Assembly (NCBI GenBank): GCA_041399085.1
Contig: JAWKTM010000054.1
Span: forward strand, 1-51,270
Source: JAWKTM01 sp041399085
GTDB taxonomy: Bacteria > Planctomycetota > Planctomycetia > Pirellulales > Pirellulaceae
Length of the DNA stretch: 51,270 bases
Direction of reading: 5' to 3'
The translations under genes and the position numbers were made by a program. The notes below the pieces were generated by a model. That model ran no database searches. It was given only the letters and a program-made list of their open reading frames with translations, and was not told where the DNA came from. Of the stretch, positions 7,400 through 14,300 are shown piece after piece. Numbering within the stretch: position 1 is the first letter of the stretch; each line of letters starts with the position of its first letter.

Positions 7400-9544
7400 G
7401 TGATTCGCTTCGCCACCTGCGTCGTTGTTTGTTTGCTTGTGATCGCCGCGCCGCTGTCGGGGCGAGCCGAACTGCCTGAGATTCGCTTCGACCGCCTGAA
7501 GCCGCTGGGCGCGGTGGCTGGCACGGAAATCGAAGTCGAGATTGCGGGAGCCGAAATCGACGGCGTCGACCGATTGCTGTTCGATCATGCCGGGATTCAA
7601 GCCGCGCCGATTCCCGAAAAGGAAAAGCACTTTCGCGTGACCATCGACGCCAACGTGCCGGCCGGAACGTACGACGTTTATCTGGTCGGCCGCTTCGGTG
7701 TGAGCAATCCGCGGCTGTTCGCCGTTTCGAAAGGTCTGACCGACCAGCAAGACAATGGGCAGAACCGGACGATCGAGACCGCGCAAGTCGTCTCGATGAA
7801 CTCCGCGGTCAATGGAACCGTCGATGGCAACAGCGAAGACTTCTACCGTTTCGCGGCCGCTGCCGACCAACGCGTGGTGATTGACTGTCAGGCTCAGCGT
7901 CTGGATTCCGAACTGGATGCGAACATGACGCTCCGTTCGGCGACGGGCTCGCTGATCGCCAGCAGCTCGGATTACTTTGGCCAAGATCCGCTGATCGACT
8001 TTGTCGCGCCGGCTGACGGCGAGTATATCGTGGCGCTGCACGATCTATCGTATCGAGGCGGCTATCCGTACCGATTGGAGATTACGGACCAGCCGCGTTT
8101 GGAAAACGTCTTTCCACCGGTGATTCGAGCCGGCGAGGCGACAGAGTTGACGGCCTACGGTCGCAATCTCGGTTCGCTGGGTGGTCAGCCTTCGACATTG
8201 TCTGTCGACGATCGGCCGCTGGAGAGTATGCCGTTGCCTGTGGCCGCGCCGTCCGCGGAGCTATTGGATTGGGGGCAGTATCGCTTTCTCAATCATCCAA
8301 CGCATCATTCGACCGCGCCGACCGCCGCCACTTGCACACTGCTCGGAATGCAAGCCGTTGCCAGTGGAATGGGCGGCGCCTGGGACGCGCAACCGTTGTT
8401 GGTCACCAACAACCCCGTGACGATCGAATCCGAAGCCAACGACACTCAGGAGACGGCCCAGGACGTTGTGCTGCCGCTGGTTGTCGCGGGCCGCTTCGAC
8501 AAACCACGCGACGCGGACTGGTATCAGTTCACCGTGACGGAAGACGGAGCTCATTACTTTGATGTGTATTGCGAACGCATTGCTGGCCGCGCGGATCCGT
8601 ATTTGGTAATCGTCGATGATCGCGGGAATCGTGTGACCGAGCTCGATGATTTCGGGCATCGCATCAACGCGTTCGATGGCCACCTGCGCGATCCGTCTCA
8701 ATCGGTGAATTTGTCGAAGGATCGGCAGTACCGGGTGTTGGTCCAGGATCGCTATCAGCGTGGCGGGGCCCGGTACCAGTATGTGCTGGCCGTGCGTCGA
8801 GCCGAGCCGGACTTCTTCGCCGCCACCATCCATCGCACAAATCCCAATCCCGGCGGAGCCAACGTTTTCAAGGGAACGGCGACTTACTTGGACGTGGTGA
8901 TCCATCAGGCCGGCGGCTACAACGGCCCAGTGACGCTGACGGCCGAGAATCTTCCGCCCGGCATGCATTTTCAACCGACGACGATTACCAACAATACGCG
9001 AGGCACCTTCGTCTTGTGGGCGGATGACGATGCGCCGGATGCGACCGGCTTCGTTCGCTTGATCGCTACGGGCGAAGTGGACGGGCGCGAGTTTCGCCGC
9101 GAAGTTCGCCCCTACACGCGAGTCTGGAACAACAGCGGAACGAGTCGTCCGCAACGAGGGCTGGCCGTTGCGATTCGCGAGCGAGGCCCGTTTGATTTGC
9201 GCATCGAGCCAGAATCGTTGGAAGTCGAAGCGGGCCAGGAAGCGTCGCTGAAGCTGCGCCTTCGCCGTCTTTGGCCCGAGTTCGAAGCCAAGGTAACAGT
9301 TCAGCCGCTAAGTTTTCCGGGCCAATTTCAGCTCGGCAACTTCGAATTCAATCCGAACCAAACCGAAGCGGAACTGAAAATTAAAGTCCAGCCCAACACG
9401 AATCCGGGACGCTATACGCTTTCGGTATTGGGTCAGGGGCAAGTTCCGTTTAACAAGGATCCGGCCGCCGAACAACGCCCCAACACATTGGTATCGACGC
9501 CTAGTCGTCCGGTCACGTTGATCGTCACGGCGCCCAAAAAATAA
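7400..9544 (+). CDS. Secreted protein with PPC-like (pre-peptidase C-terminal) domains
   Basis: I place the start at the GTG at 7400, because it gives a clean signal peptide (VIRFATCVVVCLLVIAAPLSGRA) just before the mature sequence; an in-frame GTG at 7295 would add 35 residues that look unlike a leader. About 715 residues. Two PPC-like beta domains are visible, around NGTVDGNSEDFYRFAA and around VVAGRFDKPRDADWYQFTV, each followed by the YRLEI or YQYVLAV type strand ending. They are separated by an Ig-like region, and further beta-rich regions follow. No catalytic motif is seen. A paralogue of similar layout lies at 35328-37601. The gene is the last of the same-strand run that begins with the BlaI gene, about 180 bases after the previous gene. 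Confidence 0.72.
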   Translation: MIRFATCVVVCLLVIAAPLSGRAELPEIRFDRLKPLGAVAGTEIEVEIAGAEIDGVDRLLFDHAGIQAAPIPEKEKHFRVTIDANVPAGTYDVYLVGRFGVSNPRLFAVSKGLTDQQDNGQNRTIETAQVVSMNSAVNGTVDGNSEDFYRFAAAADQRVVIDCQAQRLDSELDANMTLRSATGSLIASSSDYFGQDPLIDFVAPADGEYIVALHDLSYRGGYPYRLEITDQPRLENVFPPVIRAGEATELTAYGRNLGSLGGQPSTLSVDDRPLESMPLPVAAPSAELLDWGQYRFLNHPTHHSTAPTAATCTLLGMQAVASGMGGAWDAQPLLVTNNPVTIESEANDTQETAQDVVLPLVVAGRFDKPRDADWYQFTVTEDGAHYFDVYCERIAGRADPYLVIVDDRGNRVTELDDFGHRINAFDGHLRDPSQSVNLSKDRQYRVLVQDRYQRGGARYQYVLAVRRAEPDFFAATIHRTNPNPGGANVFKGTATYLDVVIHQAGGYNGPVTLTAENLPPGMHFQPTTITNNTRGTFVLWADDDAPDATGFVRLIATGEVDGREFRREVRPYTRVWNNSGTSRPQRGLAVAIRERGPFDLRIEPESLEVEAGQEASLKLRLRRLWPEFEAKVTVQPLSFPGQFQLGNFEFNPNQTEAELKIKVQPNTNPGRYTLSVLGQGQVPFNKDPAAEQRPNTLVSTPSRPVTLIVTAPKK

Positions 9545-9616
9545 CGCCCGATCGCTCAAGGGTTCCAAACTGCGGCTGATATTGATCAACAAGTGCTGCG
9601 GAAACTTGTCGACTTG

Positions 9617-10075
9617 TCAGTCGATCAACTGTTGCTTCAGTCGTTGACGCTCGGCGGCCGAAAGGTCCCGCCAGTCGCAATCGGCCAAGCCCGCCGCCAG
9701 CGCCCACAGCAGATTCAAGCTCACGCGCGGCTGCCGTTGCTTGACCAAACGAAAAGCCAACGCCGGCCCGATACGGCGCAAGTCGGCCACCGTGGCGATC
9801 TCGACGCTCCGCAACCAAGCACCGCTGGCTGGCCCCAAGTTTCGCAGGTTTTCAATCGGTTCTCCCAAATCAGAGTCGACGCTCGAAAACCCCACATCCG
9901 CGAACTTTGCTTCCAATTCCGACTGATGTTGCCCAGTCGCCGTGTGAATGATCACCGCCCGATGCCGCCCCGCGCTTTGCACCTTGCGCACGCCGTGCCC
10001 GAAACCTTTCAATCGGCGACGGGCTTGCGACGCGCCCAGATTGACGTATAGATGCTGTCCCTTCGGCGTGGCCAT
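9617..10075 (-). CDS. Small protein with C-terminal TfoX/Sxy domain
   Basis: A 152-residue protein. Residues about 75-145 match the TfoX C-terminal domain, a helix-hairpin-helix-like fold: NLGPASGAWLRSVEI, ADLRRIGPALAF and the SLNLLWALAAGL segment are its hallmark pieces. The N-terminal half is not the TfoX N domain and is not recognised. I chose the ATG at 10073-10075 because GAAGGA lies eight bases ahead of it; an upstream in-frame start would lack that. In Gammaproteobacteria TfoX/Sxy activates competence genes, but isolated TfoX_C domains occur widely without any competence link, so no such role is claimed. Its end faces the PPC-like gene at 72 bases. Confidence 0.78.
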   Translation of the reverse strand: MATPKGQHLYVNLGASQARRRLKGFGHGVRKVQSAGRHRAVIIHTATGQHQSELEAKFADVGFSSVDSDLGEPIENLRNLGPASGAWLRSVEIATVADLRRIGPALAFRLVKQRQPRVSLNLLWALAAGLADCDWRDLSAAERQRLKQQLID

Positions 10076-10219
10076 CGCGGCATTCCTTCGTGTCCGTGGA
10101 CAATGGTTGACAGGTTCGACTCGGCTGTTAATGCTGACACACTTCGGCTGGCGCCCGTTCAGCTTCGCGGCAGTCCGCCAGATAATCACTCGAAACTATA
10201 CCCAGCAAGGAACCAACCC

Positions 10220-10636
10220 ATGACGAATCTCTTCACGAACCTTCCATCGCTGCTGCTTGCCCTCAGTTTATCTGGGATCGCTGCCATGACATTTGCGGCT
10301 CCCGCTGGCGCGGAAGACGCCAAGTCCGAGAAACTGCTGAGACACGTCGTGCTGTTCAAGTTCAAGGACGAAGTCACCAAGGAGCAGGTTCAGGAAGTTG
10401 TCGACGCTTTCGCCGCGTTGCCGAAAAAGATCGACGAGATCGTCGACTTTGAATGGGGGACGGACGTAAGCGTCGAGAACAAGGCCGCCGGCTATACCCA
10501 CGGTTTCGTCGTGACATTCCGCAACGAAAAAGGTCGCGACATCTACTTGCCCCATCCGGCCCACCAAGAATTCGTCAAACTCGTCGGCCCCCGCTTGGAC
10601 CAAGTGCTGGTTTTCGATTTCTGGGCCAAGAAGTAG
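10220..10636 (+). CDS. Exported Dabb (stress-responsive alpha/beta barrel) protein
   Basis: A 138-residue protein. The first 33 residues are a signal peptide (hydrophobic run LLLALSLSGIAAMTFAAPAGA). The mature part is a single Dabb domain: LRHVVLFKFKDEVTKEQV at its start, a central FEWGTDVS, and the ending PHPAHQEFVKLVGPRLDQV with VFDFWAKK. Dabb domains form dimeric ferredoxin-like barrels; a few are enzymes, but most have no known activity. The ATG at 10220 is eight bases after AAGGA. The gene diverges from the TfoX-domain gene across about 145 bases and ends before a strongly structured intergenic region. Confidence 0.85.
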   Translation: MTNLFTNLPSLLLALSLSGIAAMTFAAPAGAEDAKSEKLLRHVVLFKFKDEVTKEQVQEVVDAFAALPKKIDEIVDFEWGTDVSVENKAAGYTHGFVVTFRNEKGRDIYLPHPAHQEFVKLVGPRLDQVLVFDFWAKK

Positions 10637-10680
10637 CCGATTGCCAGATTTATAAAGGCCAAGGTTGCTCCTTTGGCTAG

Positions 10681-10740
10681 CTCAGCCACTCGGCGAGTCG
10701 CGGCTGCAGATAATACTGCAACTCGTCGAGTTGGCGCTGA
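10681..10740. repeat. 60-bp structured intergenic element with nested palindromes
   Basis: The outer arms CTCAGC (10681) and GCTGAG (ending 10739) enclose three inner palindromes: ACTCG-G-CGAGT at 10688-10698, TGCAG-N6-CTGCA at 10705-10720 and AACTCG-T-CGAGTT at 10720-10732. It lies between converging genes (Dabb on plus, DUF1501 on minus) and may act as a bidirectional terminator or be a REP-like element. Confidence 0.6.
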
Positions 10741-10762
10741 GGTCATCGGGCGGTTTCGTGGG

Positions 10763-12232
10763 CTAAGCCAAAATATTTTTTACCACGTGTCCATGAACAT
10801 CGGTCAAGCGGTATCGGCGGCCTTGAAACTTGAATGTTAGCCGCTCGTGATCGATCCCCAAGCAATGCATGATCGTGGCATTGAGATCATGCACATGCAC
10901 ACCGTCTCGGACCACGTTATAGCAATAGTCGTCCGTCTCGCCGTAGGAAAAGCCACCCTTCACGCCGCCACCGGCCATCCAAATGCTAAAGCAGCGAGGG
11001 TGATGATCGCGACCAAAACTGGCGCGATTGCCCTGAGCGTAAACGGTGCGTCCGAATTCGCCGCCCCAGATAACAAGTGTGTCGTCCAGCAGTCCTCGCT
11101 GTTTCAAATCTAACACCAACGCGGCCGAGCCTTGATCGGTCTGCTGAGCGAGTCCTGGATGGCGCCCAGGAAGATTACTGTGATGATCCCACCCGCGATG
11201 GTAGAGCTGAATGAACCGCACATCTCGCTCCGCCAAGCGTCGTGCCAACAAGCAATTGGCCGCGTGCGTGCCGGGCGTGCGAGCGTCTTCACCGTACAAT
11301 GCGAAAGTGCTTTCCGGTTCGTCGCTAAAATCTACCAATTGCGGCACGGAGACTTGCATCCGGAAAGCCATCTCATAGGCGGCGATTCGTGTATCGATTT
11401 CCGGATCGCCGATCTGTTCGTGACGCAGTGAATTAAGCTTCTGTAGCTGGTTCAGCATCGACCGACGTTCCTCTAACGACTCGCCGGTTGGATCATTGAG
11501 ATACAAGACCGGATCACCTTGCGAACGAAGCTTTACACCTTGATGGCTGGACGGCAGAAAGCCGCTGCCCCACAATCGTGAATACAATGGCTGAGCTTGT
11601 GGGTCGGTACAATGCGACAGCAACACAATGAAGGCGGGCAAGTCTTGATTCTCGCTGCCCAGGCCATAACTGCACCACGACCCGAGGCTGGGACGGCCCG
11701 GTTGTTGATGTCCGGACTGCACGAAGGTGATCGCCGGATCGTGATTGATGGCTTCGGTATGCATCGAGCGAACAATACACATCTCGTCCGCGATCTTGGC
11801 ATGATGCGGCAATAGATCGCTGATCCACTGGCCGGATTGACCATGTTGTCGAAACGGCGAAAAGCTCTTGGTGACAATGAACTGCTTTTGCCCCGCGGTC
11901 ATGCCGGTGAGCCGCTGACCTTGCCGTACGGCGTCCGGCAATTCCGTTCCATCTAACTTTTCTAGCGTGGGTTTATAGTCGAACGTATCCACTTGCGATG
12001 GAGCGCCGCTCTGAAATAGGTAGATAACGCGCTTAGCGCGAGGGGCGAAGTGCGGAAGTTCCGGTAGTCCCGCAACGAGTGATTTCGCCGCGCCTTCAGC
12101 GACCGCGTCTCGTGCGAACACTCCGGATGACTGAAACAAGGTAGCCAGCGCCGCGGCACCGATCCCTAGCGATCCCGTTCGCAAAAAGTGACGACGTTGC
12201 TCTCGAAATAATTGTTGTTGAATGGTATTCAT
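10763..12232 (-). CDS. DUF1501 family Tat-exported protein (orphan copy)
   Basis: A 489-residue, apparently intact DUF1501 protein. The Tat signal RRHFLRTGSLGIGAAALATL spans about residues 13-32. Family landmarks include VIYLFQSGAPSQVDTFDYKP, the GRPSLGSWCSYGLGSE region, YHRGWDHHSNLPG and the VIWGGEFGRTVYAQG segment, followed by GRDHHPRCFSIWMAGGG. In planctomycetes this subtype normally follows a DUF1549/DUF1553 (PSD1) gene on the same strand. Here the sequence immediately upstream is the end of an IS4-type element and no PSD1 gene is found. By eye the coding sequence is less GC-biased than its neighbours, which is compatible with a different origin. Substrate and function are unknown. Confidence 0.9.
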   Translation of the reverse strand: MNTIQQQLFREQRRHFLRTGSLGIGAAALATLFQSSGVFARDAVAEGAAKSLVAGLPELPHFAPRAKRVIYLFQSGAPSQVDTFDYKPTLEKLDGTELPDAVRQGQRLTGMTAGQKQFIVTKSFSPFRQHGQSGQWISDLLPHHAKIADEMCIVRSMHTEAINHDPAITFVQSGHQQPGRPSLGSWCSYGLGSENQDLPAFIVLLSHCTDPQAQPLYSRLWGSGFLPSSHQGVKLRSQGDPVLYLNDPTGESLEERRSMLNQLQKLNSLRHEQIGDPEIDTRIAAYEMAFRMQVSVPQLVDFSDEPESTFALYGEDARTPGTHAANCLLARRLAERDVRFIQLYHRGWDHHSNLPGRHPGLAQQTDQGSAALVLDLKQRGLLDDTLVIWGGEFGRTVYAQGNRASFGRDHHPRCFSIWMAGGGVKGGFSYGETDDYCYNVVRDGVHVHDLNATIMHCLGIDHERLTFKFQGRRYRLTDVHGHVVKNILA

Positions 12233-12269
12233 TGTTTAGTCGCTAGATGATTGTTCTTACCGATTATGC

Positions 12270-12319
12270 GGAGCGGCGCGATTCGTTCGGCACCGCGTAA
12301 CCGGAGGGTTTGCGCCCAG
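12270..12319 (-). repeat. Dispersed intergenic repeat, copy 1
   Basis: Read on the minus strand this begins GGGCGCAAACCCTCCGGTTA and aligns over about 50 bases with the copy at 14087-14145 (GGGCGCGAGCCCTCCGGTTC). It directly abuts the left end of the IS4-type element. Confidence 0.5.
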
Positions 12320-13854
12320 GGTTTTAAAGCTGTCATTGCAACAGTTTAAGCGAGACCCGTTTTCGGTTGTTGATTTCTTTCTGTGTGGAAACATGATTGC
12401 CTCGGTTGCCGCTGATCGTTTTCTTGCGTTTCGTCTTTTGTTTGCGATACCGGTTGGTGTGATATTTTCTGGCATCGACGCGATTCGCCAGCCAGCGAAG
12501 CTTGTTCGCCAGTTGCTTCGGAGTGAGGCCGGCGAATGCCGCGGTCCACTCCGCTTGCTCGATCGCAATCTCCATGCCTCGCCAAACACCGCTCAGTTCG
12601 TCCCACAAGTAATGCTGCGAATAGCGGGGCGACTTGACCACATTCGGATCGTCCTCTTCGACCGTGGGAAGCGGATGGGCGGCTTCCAACGCCGCCAACA
12701 CAACTCGCATCGCGTTGTACAACACCACGCTCACACAGAAACCAAACAAGGCCGCGTCCGGGTAGCCCAGCGTGTTGATCTCGCTGCGCAACGTCGTGGC
12801 CAACTTGCCAAACGCCGTCTCAATGCTCCAGCGATCCAGGTAAGCTTCCGCCGCCTTCTTTCCCGAAACCTTCGGCGGAAGGTTGGTCAACAGATGCACT
12901 TCCGTCTCGCCCTGGGCCGTCGGCTGGTCGCGCACAATCGTCAAGCGGCGCACGGTCAATTCCTCATCGCCGGCGCTGATCTTCAGCGTTTGTTCGTACA
13001 GCACGCCCGTGCTGACGCGTCCCAATTTGCGGCGTTTTCCCAGCAACTCGCCCGACAGCGAACGATGCTGGCGGACCAGGAAGTAAGCGCCGCGGCGGCT
13101 GACTCCAAACAACATCTTTTTCGTGCAGTAATGGCTGTCGGCGATCCAACATTGCTTGCGAACGACTTTTTCCAGGAGCCGGTCAAACATCGTCCGCTGG
13201 TTCGCGTGACCGTCCTCACACACCAACACGTCCTCCAGCAATTGTGTGTGAGGATTGAGGATCACGATCGTATGTCCGGGCAAAGCAGCGGCTCCCAAAC
13301 CACGCAACTCCAGCAACCGATGCTCGGTGCCGGCCAAGTGGTTTCCGTCAACGAGGCGCACGTCGAATCCCGGCAACGGCCCGGCGGCAGGCGCCGCCAA
13401 AGCGGCCAAAACCTCTCGCAAATCGTCAGCCGTTTGCCGGACCAAGGCTTCGGAAACTTCGGGTTCGATACCAGACAGTTTGTTGTAAACCGATTGGACG
13501 GAGACAGAAAAGCGTTCGCTTTCGGCTACATAAGCGGCGTTGACCGAGGGCCGGATGGTGGTCACGACCAAGGCCATCAAGTCCGCGCAGGTGGAGAACG
13601 CCAGCTTGCCATCCACTTGCCGGACGGCGTTTTCCCGAAACAAGGCATTCATCTTATCGGCGGCAAACACATTTTCCAGCGTGCCACGCAACATCACACT
13701 GATGGGACTTTTTTTGATAAAACGATCAAACACCGGCGCAAACGTCATGGGGAAACCTCCGAGAAAGACTGAAGCCGTCCTCCAAGTGTCGCAAGATACC
13801 CAAAGCAGAAAACCCCGCCCCGCAACGCTATCCAGCCGCGATAGCTTTAAAACC
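12320..13854 (-). mobile_element. IS4-family insertion sequence
   Basis: An element of about 1535 bp with imperfect terminal inverted repeats: GGTTTTAAAGCTGTC at 12320-12334, and the complement of GGTTTTAAAGCTATC at 13840-13854 (14 of 15 match). It contains one transposase gene that nearly fills it. I see no target duplication (left flank TTGCGCCCAG, right flank GGTGGAGCCG), so either the duplication has decayed, the ends are a few bases off, or a rearrangement has occurred. It lies between repeat copies of opposite orientation. Confidence 0.82.
12333..13748 (-). CDS. IS4-family DDE transposase
   Basis: 471 residues, full length for the group. The catalytic landmarks are LVDGNHL (first Asp), WIADSHYCTKKML (second Asp) and the YLDRWSIETAFGKL block that carries the Tyr-Arg-Glu signature of IS4 enzymes with the third acid. 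The C-terminus is very basic (KYHTNRYRKQKTKRKK). The reading frame is uninterrupted, so the element may be active. The stop codon overlaps the left inverted repeat. Confidence 0.92.
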   Translation of the reverse strand: MTFAPVFDRFIKKSPISVMLRGTLENVFAADKMNALFRENAVRQVDGKLAFSTCADLMALVVTTIRPSVNAAYVAESERFSVSVQSVYNKLSGIEPEVSEALVRQTADDLREVLAALAAPAAGPLPGFDVRLVDGNHLAGTEHRLLELRGLGAAALPGHTIVILNPHTQLLEDVLVCEDGHANQRTMFDRLLEKVVRKQCWIADSHYCTKKMLFGVSRRGAYFLVRQHRSLSGELLGKRRKLGRVSTGVLYEQTLKISAGDEELTVRRLTIVRDQPTAQGETEVHLLTNLPPKVSGKKAAEAYLDRWSIETAFGKLATTLRSEINTLGYPDAALFGFCVSVVLYNAMRVVLAALEAAHPLPTVEEDDPNVVKSPRYSQHYLWDELSGVWRGMEIAIEQAEWTAAFAGLTPKQLANKLRWLANRVDARKYHTNRYRKQKTKRKKTISGNRGNHVSTQKEINNRKRVSLKLLQ

Positions 13855-13860
13855 GGTGGA

Positions 13861-13912
13861 GCCGGCCACTCCGGTTTCGCACCACCGGACGGCTCGCTCG
13901 TGCCGCTTCGAT
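13861..13912 (+). repeat. Dispersed intergenic repeat, copy 2
   Basis: Contains CTCCGGTTTCGCACCACCGG followed by ACGGCTCGCTCGTGCCGCTT. It matches the copy at 14087-14145 over its second half, is oriented opposite to copy 1, and starts six bases after the right end of the IS4-type element. Confidence 0.5.
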
Positions 13913-14030
13913 GACACGTGTCGCCGGCAAAGGTGAACGTCTGCCACGCCCGCCGACACGTGTCGTTGCCGAAGTTGAACGCCTACCACGCCCGCCGACA
14001 CGTGTCGCCGCCGAAGTGAACGTCCGTTGG
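13913..14030. repeat. Three tandem 42-bp repeats built on GACACGTGTC
   Basis: The perfect 10-bp palindrome GACACGTGTC occurs at 13913-13922, 13955-13964 and 13997-14006, a strict 42-bp period. The bases between are similar (CGCC or TTGCCGAAG, TGAACG, CCACGCCCGCC). Because 42 is divisible by three, an open frame of 14-residue repeats is produced; I regard it as non-coding. It is not a CRISPR array, since the spacers are not unique. Confidence 0.75.
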
Positions 14031-14042
14031 ACGCGGATCGGT

Positions 14043-14076
<34 letters not shown>

Positions 14077-14086
14077 CGCAACGATT

Positions 14087-14180
14087 GGAGCGGTAGGGCG
14101 CGAGCCCTCCGGTTCCGCGTTACCGGACGGCTTGCGCCGTGCCGCTTCGATGGCGCCTACCGGACGGCTCGTGCGATGGC
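14087..14180 (+). repeat. Dispersed intergenic repeat, copy 3, with a partial second unit
   Basis: GGAGCGGTAGGGCGCGAGCC at the start and TTACCGGACGGCTTGCGCCG further on. The core 14087-14145 matches, in inverted orientation, the 59-bp copy at 16586-16644 (about 49 of 59 bases). A second short unit, CTACCGGACGGCTCGTGCG, follows at about 14158. A hairpin-forming CTGGGG...CCCCAG sequence lies just before, at about 14049-14075. Confidence 0.6.
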
Positions 14181-14300
14181 AAGACAAGCTGGCGGTTCGA
14201 TTCTGGCTCGCTAGACTGACTCGTTTTAATCCGAGACGTGTTGGATTCGCCGCCGCACGCTGTCCCGCCCTCTCGCCGCTCGTTTCCAGGAGAATCGCCG

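Noticed and set aside
12336..13772. A 478-codon plus-strand frame over the IS element
   Set aside because: Antisense shadow of the intact IS4 transposase; no recognisable domain.
13913..14030. Possible CRISPR array
   Set aside because: Only three units, the segments between palindromes are similar rather than unique, and no cas gene is in the window.
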